Positions 53,586 to 62,967 of a stretch of DNA of 64,000 nucleotides are shown piece by piece. The notes beneath the pieces were generated by a model. That model had not been told where the DNA came from, made no database searches, and saw only the letters and a program-made list of their open reading frames with translations. Every line of letters starts with the position of its first letter. The first letter of the stretch is position 1. The DNA lies in assembly GCA_034003325.1 (NCBI GenBank), contig JAVEYW010000001.1, forward strand, positions 33,838 to 97,837, written 5' to 3'. This DNA comes from Desulfobacterales bacterium. GTDB taxonomy: Bacteria; Desulfobacterota; Desulfobacteria; Desulfobacterales; JAFDDL01. The position numbers and the translations under genes are program-made.

Positions 53586-56306
53586 TTAATATCTTTCCGG
53601 TTGTATGCTTGATTTATTCGCCTTCACCCAATCAGCCTTGCTGACCGGCGGCACAGTTATCATACAAGCCGTTTCCGATGCGACAAGAGCATTACTCATT
53701 AATTCCGCAGACAACACTTTTACGTCATAATCTTCTTTTATATCGATCCCGCCGCCCAATACCATCTTCTCCCATGGGGTCCGAACATCCGCGACAAGCG
53801 TAAACTCAGCCCCATCCCGGGCAACAAGCAAGACCTCCCTTGTCAATGGAAATCGTCGCCATCTCATTACAAGGGATGCTGTTTCCCCTTTGGCCAGGAA
53901 GGATTTGACAAACCATCGCCGAACCGGCCCCCCCACCCCCAGGGAAAGATCCATGCGCCCGTCAGGCCACTTTTTCACTTTGAAGTTTAACTGCTTGGAT
54001 TCAATGGCAGGGATTAATCCGTTTTGCCCCGCCGCAAATGTTATGACGATCGTCCCCTGTTCATTGACGCCGGGCAGCTTAAAAAAATCGAACGCCCACT
54101 TATTCTTCCTTTTTTTCGCGCTTTGACGGGTAATTTCCTGTTGGTACCCCGGGGTTTTAACCGTAATAGCGCCGGACATATCGGCGAGATTTGAACGATT
54201 CCCATAGGGATCCGTCAGCTCGGGTTTGAAATCGTATGTCGTTTCCGGTTCTAAATCCCGCAAGATCACATGGGGTCGAGTCGAGTAAATGGGCCAAATA
54301 CCGACCCGCATCTGTTGTTGACCTACCTTTGCATAATAAACCCTCAAAGTCGCCACTTCAGGTGCGGCCTTTGTCGATACGACCGGCACCGTCATCATCC
54401 CGGCAATCTTTCCGATCGTCGGCACAAAGGTTACCTGTATATCCTCCCGCGAAGCCACCTCCGGTGGTCGGTTATCAAGGATGGTCTTTGATAGATCCGG
54501 AGAATACAACGGATCGCCAATAAGGGAGGTAGACCAATTCACATAATAGGTGGAGAGCAAAAAACACTCCCCCAAATCCCGGCCCCGAAACAGATACCGC
54601 ATCAAAATACGATTATCCCAGAATGAGGCGTTGGTAATATGCGGCCCCCCGCCATAGGCCGGTCCGCCGCAAGCGCTGACCGTCACCCCGCTGTCCACCT
54701 GTTGCCAAATATCGGCTGACCGCCCCATATTCCAGCCGTTTGAACTGACCACCGTGCGATCCATTCCGCCAGGATAATATCCCAGATAGGAAGCTTCCTC
54801 TTTTGCGTCCGCCCGGCCATCTTCAACGCCCGGCACGTCATCCCACAAACGCTTTAAAAATGGAATGCCGTCTTTGCCGTGCCTGGAGACGGGGATAAAG
54901 CCCAACGCCTTTAACTCCTCATTTCCCCACTTATTTTCTTTCTCCGCCAAGGCAATTTTCTTCGGAAAAGCCGTTATCTTTGTCTTTCGCTCTTTTTCAA
55001 GCCGTCTCCTCACTGCCGCATCCATCTCGGGCCGAAGAAATTTTGAGGCATACAGGGAATAATCGATCAATCGTTTGGCTTCCCCGGGGCCCTGTCCGTC
55101 GATGCGAGACACACCAAATGCAAACAGGAACTCGGGCAAATGCTTTCTTACCTCTGAAAGAGGGGCTATGTTGATAAATTCAGGAGGTTGCTTATTCCCT
55201 AAAAATGAATAGGTATCAGGATGCATGTAGGGATTCCAACGCCGCGCCACCATCGGATACCGCATCCCGCTCGTAATACGATAATTTCTGACTCCTTTTT
55301 CGGAATCAGCGCCCCCCCTCATGTAGAACGAAAACACCGGGGGAACTATCTTGGTGCCCCACCCATAATAAAGGGTTTGCAACCGTTGCTCTAACGACCC
55401 CAAATCTCCATGGTCTTTGGGGTTTGAGGTGACCCCCCGCTCAATACCAAATACACCTTCACACGAAAACGGCAGCCCGTGACAAACGACAATATATAAA
55501 ATATGTTTTTTGAGATCGGCACCCCCTTTGACCGCATTTTTTGAATCTTCCAAAAACCGTTTAACCGGAACAGCCACATCCTCCTGAAAATTCTTTTCAT
55601 CAACGACGCCGTCCTTGCCAAAGGCGGAGAACTTAAAATCATCCCGGTCGTAATATTTAATTTTCAGATCTTTTACTGTTTTGCCTGCTCGGTTTTGGGC
55701 TGTTAGCCCCACCCATACGGTTCCGCTGAAGTATTCGTGGGCATCAAATCGATAGCATCTGGGTTTCCCCTCTTCAATGGCAGGGAAACTCTCTTTTCTT
55801 CCTTCCCGCCGCGGCGCCCCCGAAACTCTCGGCGTGACCACTTTTCGATCCGACCTTTGGTCCGACGCGCACCATAGGTGAACGGATTCCCACGCAATAT
55901 CTTCGCCTTCAGGATCCAGTACAATTTCCACCTGTCTGGAATCCCGCGCCCATTCGCCAACATTAGGTCCAGCCCCTTTTCCAATAAAAACAACGCCATT
56001 CTTATTATCCTGGCTGTCCTCTCGAATGACCCAGTCGTTCAGATGTTTTTTACCATGCACACATGTTAGTCCCAGCAAATAGGGCTTTTTCCCCGTTACC
56101 GGGTCTGTATGCATTCGCACATAATAATCCGCAACCTCCTTTGAATCCTGGCCGGGCTCGGAACCCTCCACATCTTTTTCCCAATCGAGATTATAAAGAA
56201 CCAATACCTGATCGGGCGTGGCGTTAACCGGTACCGGGGGCGCCGCCGCCCCCCCCGAGATAGGCAGCAACAGCAGGGACAAAGCAATGACAGAAAGAAA
56301 AATCAT
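53586..56306 (-). CDS. TIGR03790-family exported protein
   Basis: 906 residues from ATG 56306 with CGGAGC upstream; a TTG at 56393 and ATG at 56369 are alternatives. Signal peptide IFLSVIALSLLLLPISGGAA. The TIGR03790 pattern is seen as VLVLYNLDWEKDVEG then VADYYVRMHTDP, LYIVVCHGLPFSCEG and LLSTYYVNWSTSLIGDPLYS. C-terminal of it are an Fn3-like domain (VILRDLEPETTYDFKPELTD) and a carbohydrate-module-like end. TIGR03790 proteins occur in PEP-CTERM organisms; activity unknown. Confidence 0.8.
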   Translation of the reverse strand: MIFLSVIALSLLLLPISGGAAAPPVPVNATPDQVLVLYNLDWEKDVEGSEPGQDSKEVADYYVRMHTDPVTGKKPYLLGLTCVHGKKHLNDWVIREDSQDNKNGVVFIGKGAGPNVGEWARDSRQVEIVLDPEGEDIAWESVHLWCASDQRSDRKVVTPRVSGAPRREGRKESFPAIEEGKPRCYRFDAHEYFSGTVWVGLTAQNRAGKTVKDLKIKYYDRDDFKFSAFGKDGVVDEKNFQEDVAVPVKRFLEDSKNAVKGGADLKKHILYIVVCHGLPFSCEGVFGIERGVTSNPKDHGDLGSLEQRLQTLYYGWGTKIVPPVFSFYMRGGADSEKGVRNYRITSGMRYPMVARRWNPYMHPDTYSFLGNKQPPEFINIAPLSEVRKHLPEFLFAFGVSRIDGQGPGEAKRLIDYSLYASKFLRPEMDAAVRRRLEKERKTKITAFPKKIALAEKENKWGNEELKALGFIPVSRHGKDGIPFLKRLWDDVPGVEDGRADAKEEASYLGYYPGGMDRTVVSSNGWNMGRSADIWQQVDSGVTVSACGGPAYGGGPHITNASFWDNRILMRYLFRGRDLGECFLLSTYYVNWSTSLIGDPLYSPDLSKTILDNRPPEVASREDIQVTFVPTIGKIAGMMTVPVVSTKAAPEVATLRVYYAKVGQQQMRVGIWPIYSTRPHVILRDLEPETTYDFKPELTDPYGNRSNLADMSGAITVKTPGYQQEITRQSAKKRKNKWAFDFFKLPGVNEQGTIVITFAAGQNGLIPAIESKQLNFKVKKWPDGRMDLSLGVGGPVRRWFVKSFLAKGETASLVMRWRRFPLTREVLLVARDGAEFTLVADVRTPWEKMVLGGGIDIKEDYDVKVLSAELMSNALVASETACMITVPPVSKADWVKANKSSIQPERY

Positions 56307-56450
56307 CAAAATAGCTCCGCGCCAACACCCGCCAAGCCTATCTTTTGCTGACTGGAAACACGACGCCATAAAGGGATTCAGAAGATATGCCAAGAGCGAA
56401 GACGCTTTTATTTAAAGCCTTTTCGGCTATGCAATAGGTGGTCCGCGGAG

Positions 56451-58745
56451 CTACTTCGTAGCATCAGTAGTAAAAAAGATAGCACCGTTTTTATCGGCGC
56501 AAATGACAAGAACTCCTTTTTGCATTGAAGTCTTATTGAGAAAGACGGTTTGATTCTGCTTTGAATCATGGCTCAAAGAGTAGCAGGTGCCAGGAGAAAA
56601 ACCAAACAGATAGTGTTCACCGTTGCTATTTTCACTATGCAGTTTATATCTGATCTGTTCGGGGTCTTCTTTATTTTCGATTGTACTTTTAAAAGAGACG
56701 TAAAAATGCTGGTCGTTTTTGCTTATGTGTGTTGAAGCTATGTCGCCAAGAATAACAGAATTTAATTCAACTTTGTAATCATTCTTATCATCGGCATTAA
56801 GAGGGATTAAGATGTTGAAAAATGTATCATATTTCCTGGAATCTTTCGGTGATATCTCGATCCGCCACGCACCGGGTTCCTGCGGACCCTTTGTTGGGTC
56901 GGTAGAGATAACCCCCTTTCTACCCGTATTAAAATTAAACCCATCAACAATAAACTCTTTCCCATAACCACCGACTTTTTCAACTACATGCTTTTCCGGC
57001 AGCAAGGGATACAAAAAAAGTCTGCCATTATATTGGTATAGTTTCCTTTTTTTCCCTGACGCATGTTTTAAGGATCCATGCCAGTTCCTGCCGTTTTCCA
57101 CCTGTTCTAACCTGTCTATTGTTATTTTCGCATCTGCCACCAGAGGTTCGTTAATTGAATGCAGAAGCCATTTCTTCTTATATGTCGCTTTAAAAGAAGA
57201 CACCCGGTCGAACACGATAAAAATTTCAGGTCTAATATATAAAAAATTCCTCAGCCATTTTTCAACTCGTGGCGTCCTCGCGCGATAATCACCGGAACCG
57301 GTCTTGCTATTGGTGTATGCAGATGTCACATCGCCGAGGACATGCACATAGGTCTTGTTCATCGAAATGGTTACGATATCCCCCATTTCATAATCATCCA
57401 CACTTTTCATCCACGCTGCCAGATGGTCGGGGGAATTGTTGTAACCGCCTGAACCCACCCTACGTTGCCCGCCGTCGTTGGGCAACTTCCATTTGGAACT
57501 CGTGTCCACATCAAGCGGGTCGGTTACGGTTATGCAATTATGAGCTATGGTTTGCATCTGGTATTTCATATGATGATCGCTGCTGTACCCGGCGGTATAA
57601 GAGCCGCTATCGATAGCAAGCGCACCTCTTCGGTAAAGGGTGAAAGTCCCGGAATCAAAATGCTGATGACTCCAGTAATTGTCACCGACTTTGAACGTGC
57701 CATAAACATCATCTTCACTCCATCCACCCCTCATCGTTACAAGACCGATACCTTTAAAATGGCGATGGAGAGGGAGATTGCTTACATCGGCCATTATCGG
57801 TACAGGAGAAACTTTTTCATACCACGGCCACACACAATCAGTCCAATTTGATTTCTCATCAAACCCTTTCCCATTCGTGAGCCACCAAATTCCGTATGGA
57901 TTGGCGTAAATAGCGGCTAACGCACACATCCCCTTGAACCTAGAAAGCGAGGCATCGTTTATATCGCCCAACCTAAGCGGCGTCATGTCAGGACGCGTGG
58001 TATATATGGGGTAGTAGATCAATTCTTCCAGCCATTTGTTTTGTTGAAACAAATCATTACCGGTTGCGTATCCCCATGCGTGCAATGCCGGGGCAACAAC
58101 TCTCCCGACGCCCACATGCAAGTATTCGATCCCCTCATGCCAACCGCCCCCGTCACCCATAATCTGCTTCCAAACAGGAAGATATATATCCAATAGTACT
58201 TTCTTTGCGAACCGGATAAGATTCTCACTGTCAGGGTGATCGGGGTAGCTGACAATCGCACCCACGACGAAACTGTAGCCTATCCGCACATATCCGACGT
58301 CATTATAAGGGCTTATCCGATGCTTTTTATAATATTCAACGGCGAACTTCGTATATCTCGTAATCCTCTCCAAAAACTGTTTCCTGGTTTCGTTATCAAG
58401 GTCATTATAGGCCCAATCATATGCCAACGACAGTTCGTTAATTTTATTAAACACGGAACCCGGCAGATCCGCATTCACAAGTTGCTTGATCTTCACCAAA
58501 AGGGCCGGTTCCTTTGTTGCAAGATACACCAGCAAAAGCTCGCGAACATCCTTATATTGTTTTTTGCGGTGTATATTATAGTGCTTCTCCAACAATTCCG
58601 GGAACTCGGGGTGTGGCAGCCGGGGATGCTGCAACCGGTAGTTATCACCGACCAACCGTTCATCCACGGTCATATGATTATCGGCGTTAGCGGCTTCTGG
58701 AAATAGCCCACAAAACACAACGACCAATACCAATAAAATTTTCAA
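56451..58745 (-). CDS. Heparinase II/III-like polysaccharide lyase
   Basis: 764 residues from a TTG start. Signal peptide to PEAANA. N-terminal alpha/alpha toroid (INELSLAYDWAYNDLDNETR; GGGWHEGIEYLHVGVGR) and the heparinase II/III beta region with NYWSHQHFDSGTFTLYRRGA, MQTIAHNCITVTDP and RVSSFKATYKKKWLLHS. Such lyases cut uronic-acid polysaccharides; in an EPS locus it may edit or release the polymer. Confidence 0.88.
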   Translation of the reverse strand: MKILLVLVVVFCGLFPEAANADNHMTVDERLVGDNYRLQHPRLPHPEFPELLEKHYNIHRKKQYKDVRELLLVYLATKEPALLVKIKQLVNADLPGSVFNKINELSLAYDWAYNDLDNETRKQFLERITRYTKFAVEYYKKHRISPYNDVGYVRIGYSFVVGAIVSYPDHPDSENLIRFAKKVLLDIYLPVWKQIMGDGGGWHEGIEYLHVGVGRVVAPALHAWGYATGNDLFQQNKWLEELIYYPIYTTRPDMTPLRLGDINDASLSRFKGMCALAAIYANPYGIWWLTNGKGFDEKSNWTDCVWPWYEKVSPVPIMADVSNLPLHRHFKGIGLVTMRGGWSEDDVYGTFKVGDNYWSHQHFDSGTFTLYRRGALAIDSGSYTAGYSSDHHMKYQMQTIAHNCITVTDPLDVDTSSKWKLPNDGGQRRVGSGGYNNSPDHLAAWMKSVDDYEMGDIVTISMNKTYVHVLGDVTSAYTNSKTGSGDYRARTPRVEKWLRNFLYIRPEIFIVFDRVSSFKATYKKKWLLHSINEPLVADAKITIDRLEQVENGRNWHGSLKHASGKKRKLYQYNGRLFLYPLLPEKHVVEKVGGYGKEFIVDGFNFNTGRKGVISTDPTKGPQEPGAWRIEISPKDSRKYDTFFNILIPLNADDKNDYKVELNSVILGDIASTHISKNDQHFYVSFKSTIENKEDPEQIRYKLHSENSNGEHYLFGFSPGTCYSLSHDSKQNQTVFLNKTSMQKGVLVICADKNGAIFFTTDATK

Positions 58746-58821
58746 TATATTTAAGCCCTATTCTATATAAGCCCCCATGAGATCAAAAAGGGGCCGACGG
58801 CTGGCACATCTCCCGAATCTT

Positions 58822-59805
58822 TTACGCCTTCACCATTATCCTCTTTTTAACCTTCTCACGGTCAAATTCATCCGCAAACCTTTTCACATGTTCAGGATTG
58901 AAATTTTCAATTCTATAATTTTTTAGATTTATCCTACCATAGGTATTTCCGATTTTTTGCCATAGGCGCATTAAAAGAAATACCAACTTATCATATAACA
59001 TATGGCTCTTGATCCCCTCGATTCGGGATATGCCGGCCAACAGTTCCGCGCCAGCCCAATAAAACTTCCGCAGGCTTAATTTTTTTTTGTGAAAAAGAGC
59101 GTTATATTTTTTTTCGATTAATATTTGGCCCAACCCGATTCTGTATCTTTGTTTTAGCAGTGAAAAAAGCGAGGGCTCACCATATTCCCAGACAACGGCA
59201 TTTTTATCGAAAACGATTTTATAGTCCGAAAGCATTAAAATTCTGTAGCATATTTCAACATCCGCGGCTTTGAAAAACGCTTCATCGAAAAAGCCCAATT
59301 TTTCAAAAACACTCCTTCTGAATGACGCGTTGGCACCGTCGGCATAGGGTAAGAAAGGAAGCGACACTCTCTCAGCCGCGTACATCGGCGACATGTAATT
59401 TACCCTATCTTGGAATTCAATCACTCTGTTTTTGGGATATTTAATTAGCCTGATTTCCCCGGCAACACATCCAACCTCAGGGTTTTCAAAAGATTTGACA
59501 ATAGAACGTATCCAATCCGGATCAGCAATGCATGATATATCGGTTGAGCATATGATATCCCCACGTGCCATCTCCAATGCTTTATTTAGAGCTCGTGACC
59601 GGCCCTTTTTCCTGATTAATCCGACATTAATTCCTCGATTTGACAGTTTTTGAAACGAGTTGTCACTGGAGCCGTTATCCACCGCAATGATTTCATAGCT
59701 ATCCTCTGGATAAGTTTGCTCTTTTAAAGCATTCAGGCAAACATCGATGTGTTTTTCCGCGTTTAGCACAGGTATAATCACAGATACATAAGGGTATGGC
59801 ATCAT
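58822..59805 (-). CDS. Family 2 glycosyltransferase
   Basis: 327 residues from ATG 59805 (second ATG at 59802). GT-A pattern: VSVIIPVLNAEKHIDVCLNA, IIAVDNGSSDNSFQKL, GDIICSTDISCIADPDWI (DxD-like) and RRSVFEKLGFFDEAFFKAAD. C-terminal half is helical, without clear membrane spans. It adds a sugar to the EPS repeat unit. It follows the propeller protein by 74 bases. Confidence 0.9.
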   Translation of the reverse strand: MMPYPYVSVIIPVLNAEKHIDVCLNALKEQTYPEDSYEIIAVDNGSSDNSFQKLSNRGINVGLIRKKGRSRALNKALEMARGDIICSTDISCIADPDWIRSIVKSFENPEVGCVAGEIRLIKYPKNRVIEFQDRVNYMSPMYAAERVSLPFLPYADGANASFRRSVFEKLGFFDEAFFKAADVEICYRILMLSDYKIVFDKNAVVWEYGEPSLFSLLKQRYRIGLGQILIEKKYNALFHKKKLSLRKFYWAGAELLAGISRIEGIKSHMLYDKLVFLLMRLWQKIGNTYGRINLKNYRIENFNPEHVKRFADEFDREKVKKRIMVKA

Positions 59806-59879
59806 AATAACTCGACCGTTCGGGTAAGGGGTTTTAGGCTGAAAGCCATCGACAGGCATAACACAAGGAGTTTCTAATA

Positions 59880-61166
59880 TTATCCTGCATGATCCGACAA
59901 AAAGGAAGGGACATTTAGGCAATACATTTGACGGCTGCCTTCATGGGTGGAATCAATACAAATCTGACGACCGTCCTGGCGCCATCTCGGGTGAAGGTCG
60001 CAGCGCACCGATCCCCTGGCCTTATCGCATGACCAGAAGGAATTTAGTACATATTTGTTGTTGGGATTAAAAAAATCAAAAATGAACAGAATTTGCTTTC
60101 GATACGAATTTGGATAAGTGTCAGTTAAAATGTACCGGCCATTCGGCGAAAGGGTGCAATGACCATCACCACTCGCTATCGCTGCTGGGACTTCACACCG
60201 GATGCTCCCTTTACTATCGACTACCTGGTAGCAATCGTATCTTTCACCGCTTGCGTAAACGATTACCTGGTTTTCGTCAATCCAGTCATAATGACTCACC
60301 ATGCCCGTATCAAGCATACAGCTCAGCTCGTCGCCGTCGGCCCGCGCACAGTAAAGGCGAGACCGGTGTTTACCATCCTTGATGCGCCAGCGGTGTAAAA
60401 ACGCAAATCTCTCGCCATTTGGGCTTACCTGTATATGATTGACCCAATGGTAGGTATTCCGCATCGAATTCGATATATTGAATTCCGATAACACTTTCAG
60501 GGGTACAATCAGCCGGGAACTGTCAGTTTCTAAATCTATCAGAAAAACGCCGTCTTCCTTCGGTGCATGACTGTCGGCAAAAGGGTCTGGAACACCAGCG
60601 TAACCATAATCCGGTCTCAGGTTCGCCAAGCGCGAAAAATTAAGGCTGTATGCCTGCTTTCCGTTTGGATGCAGCGCATAAACCGGTCTATCAAAACGAG
60701 AGATCTCCCCCTGGTCGATATGCTGCATAATGCTGATGAAACGGTCTTTCTGTCGGCTATTGAAAACAAATACCTTTGTGTCATCCTTGGGAAACCATTG
60801 GAGCATAGCGCCCTGCTGATAATTCCATGCCATGCTGTCCGCCAAGGGGTGAAAATCCCCCCCGTCTGCGGGCACGATGCCAATTTTGCACTTTTCACCG
60901 GACTTTGGCATGGAAAATCCCTGGTCCGCGGCATGCGCAAGCAGAAATCGAAAATCACCGGACCAGGGGCTTTTGTCATAATAGCCGAAAAAATGATGCA
61001 TAGGCCCTGTTGTCAACGCAAGCGGTGGCACGGCGCATCTTCCCACTTTAAGCAGCCGATAGAGGACCGGTGCGGAAAAATACAGGGAATTTTCGAGGTA
61101 ATTGGTAAGCGCATTCCGAATCCGCCAAGGTACCATGGGCGTTGAGAGTAACCTGTCAATAATCAC
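59880..61166 (-). CDS. Beta-propeller protein of unknown function
   Basis: 428 residues from a GTG start with ACGGGGGG upstream. No signal peptide seen. The series PMHHFFGYYDKSPWSGDFRF, VYALHPNGKQAYSLNF, VNHIQVSPNGERFAFLHRWR, HCTLSPNGRYILTDTYPN and DLHPRWRQDGRQICIDSTHE is that of TolB/oligogalacturonate-lyase-like propellers. Acts on or with a polysaccharide by context only. No activity is assigned. Confidence 0.7.
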   Translation of the reverse strand: MIIDRLLSTPMVPWRIRNALTNYLENSLYFSAPVLYRLLKVGRCAVPPLALTTGPMHHFFGYYDKSPWSGDFRFLLAHAADQGFSMPKSGEKCKIGIVPADGGDFHPLADSMAWNYQQGAMLQWFPKDDTKVFVFNSRQKDRFISIMQHIDQGEISRFDRPVYALHPNGKQAYSLNFSRLANLRPDYGYAGVPDPFADSHAPKEDGVFLIDLETDSSRLIVPLKVLSEFNISNSMRNTYHWVNHIQVSPNGERFAFLHRWRIKDGKHRSRLYCARADGDELSCMLDTGMVSHYDWIDENQVIVYASGERYDCYQVVDSKGSIRCEVPAAIASGDGHCTLSPNGRYILTDTYPNSYRKQILFIFDFFNPNNKYVLNSFWSCDKARGSVRCDLHPRWRQDGRQICIDSTHEGSRQMYCLNVPSFLSDHAG

Positions 61167-61193
61167 GACACCCCCCGTAAGAAGCGCTTCTTC

Positions 61194-61997
61194 TCAAGCA
61201 TACCCATAATATTTTGCGATATCGGCTGTTTTGAGATTGGTTTTGAGTTTTTCCATGAAACCAAGCTTCATAAGATCATCGGTTTTCCCTTTGGGCCGGG
61301 ACCGGCTGAAAAAATCATGGCGCACGCCGCGAATGCCGAGGTAATCGAAAAGCGCGCTCCTTTTTTGGGTGTCGGCAACCAGATCCTCATACCGAATATG
61401 AAATCCGAAATCAGCGTCCTTAAAGCTTCCCGCCGTCTTAATCCATTGGGCAATATAAATATCCAATGCTTTTCTATCCGTTGGATGGTCCATCCACTTA
61501 TGCCGCTTGATGGACAACATACAGGCAACCGGATTGCGCACGAGGAAAATAAAGCGTGCTTCCGGAAACAGGGTTCGCATAAAAAGGGCTGTCTCCAATC
61601 CGGAACGAACCTTTTTCACGCCCCAACGCTGGTAACCCAAGTCTGTCGTGCTTTGGGCATACAGTTCATCAATAAACCGCCTGAACCCGCGCATAATGGT
61701 CTGCTGGGGGGGATTGATGCAGGGAATCCACAAATGCGCCCTGTTTTCCCCGGCAGCTAAAAATGATTCCCTCTGCTGGTTCCCGTTACCACCGAAGCCA
61801 AATCGAAAGCGATCCCCGCCGGCACCGAGCATCTGACGGTATCCTTCCGAAGCTAAAAACAGATAATCCAGGGCGCCTCCGGTTTCACCCCAAACCATTA
61901 TTTCGCCGCTTTCAATTAGGATTCGCTGTAAAAGCGTGCTGCCGCTTCGATGGCCGCTACAAAAAAGAAAAACCGGAGACCGATCGCGGCTGTTCAT
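61194..61997 (-). CDS. Sulfotransferase
   Basis: 267 residues from ATG 61997 with GAAGGGGGAAGG upstream. PAPS-binding motifs: 5-prime loop FLFCSGHRSGSTLLQRILIE and 3-prime FLVRNPVACMLSIKRHKWMD. It would sulfate the exopolysaccharide or a glycolipid. It overlaps the upstream glycosyltransferase stop by four bases (ATGA). Confidence 0.9.
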   Translation of the reverse strand: MNSRDRSPVFLFCSGHRSGSTLLQRILIESGEIMVWGETGGALDYLFLASEGYRQMLGAGGDRFRFGFGGNGNQQRESFLAAGENRAHLWIPCINPPQQTIMRGFRRFIDELYAQSTTDLGYQRWGVKKVRSGLETALFMRTLFPEARFIFLVRNPVACMLSIKRHKWMDHPTDRKALDIYIAQWIKTAGSFKDADFGFHIRYEDLVADTQKRSALFDYLGIRGVRHDFFSRSRPKGKTDDLMKLGFMEKLKTNLKTADIAKYYGYA

Positions 61998-62920
61998 CCT
62001 TCCCCCTTCAATCCGCGCCAGTCCGCCAGCTGCCGATAGGCTTTTAACGGCATTAAGGCGGGAAGCGCGTATTTCCAATCTTTACTCGTGATCATTCGGC
62101 GCTTTACGGCATACCTGAACATTTCGTGGGCAGCCTGAATATCCCCTTCCCACAGGCATCGATAGGTGCGTTTCAGATAAGCGCCCGCGCAATATTCACG
62201 AATTCGATCAGGACCCAATGCGGTTGCAATATCCGGAAAATCCGACAAGAAGCGCTCTTTTACCAACAAATTAAAATAACCGCTACGGGCTTGATTCGAG
62301 GTCACTTGCCCGTGGGAGTGGAATCGATAAAAAGCCAATACTTCAGGGACCAAACAGATGGGATTCGTGCCGGCCACTCTCAGCCAGAGGTCATAATCTA
62401 CACAAGCTTGGTACGCAGTGTTAAATGCCGGTTCGGGCAGGTAATCTCTTTGGACCAACGCCGCATGTATCGGCCACAAAGCTGAAAATCGAAACAGGCT
62501 GTGTAACTTTTGATCGTTTTCATAATCCGGCGGGATAAAAGGCTCCCCCGGCTTATTGCCGACGCGTTGCCAACCGCAATACGCAATGGCCGCTTTTTTC
62601 TCGACTATTTCCGCCAGCATCAACTCGACAAACCGGTGGTCCCAATAGTCATCGCAATCTAAAAATGCGATATAGCGGCCAGTAGAATTGGCGATTCCCG
62701 AATTTCTCGCCGATGAATGTCCTTGGTTTTTTTGGTGCACGGGTTTTATTTTCTTCCCGTACCCCGCCATAATGCCTGCCGTATTATCTGTCGAGCCGTC
62801 GTTGACCACAACGATTTCAATATTCGCGTAGGATTGATGCAATACCGAATCAATGGCATCACGGAGAAAAACTTCACCGTTGAAACAGGGAATAATTACG
62901 GACACCAATGGCATATCCAT
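61994..62920 (-). CDS. Family 2 glycosyltransferase
   Basis: 308 residues; ATG with GAAGGA upstream. VSVIIPCFNGEVFLRDAIDS, VVVNDGSTDNTAGIMAGYGK, NQGHSSARNSGIANSTGRYI and AFLDCDDYWDHRFVELML (DCDD) are the GT-A core. Its stop overlaps the sulfotransferase start (ATGA), so the two are translated together. Confidence 0.93.
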   Translation of the reverse strand: MDMPLVSVIIPCFNGEVFLRDAIDSVLHQSYANIEIVVVNDGSTDNTAGIMAGYGKKIKPVHQKNQGHSSARNSGIANSTGRYIAFLDCDDYWDHRFVELMLAEIVEKKAAIAYCGWQRVGNKPGEPFIPPDYENDQKLHSLFRFSALWPIHAALVQRDYLPEPAFNTAYQACVDYDLWLRVAGTNPICLVPEVLAFYRFHSHGQVTSNQARSGYFNLLVKERFLSDFPDIATALGPDRIREYCAGAYLKRTYRCLWEGDIQAAHEMFRYAVKRRMITSKDWKYALPALMPLKAYRQLADWRGLKGEG

Positions 62921-62967
62921 TCAAAAAATCCTTCGGCAAAAACACTTCATAAAAGCAAACATCGGGG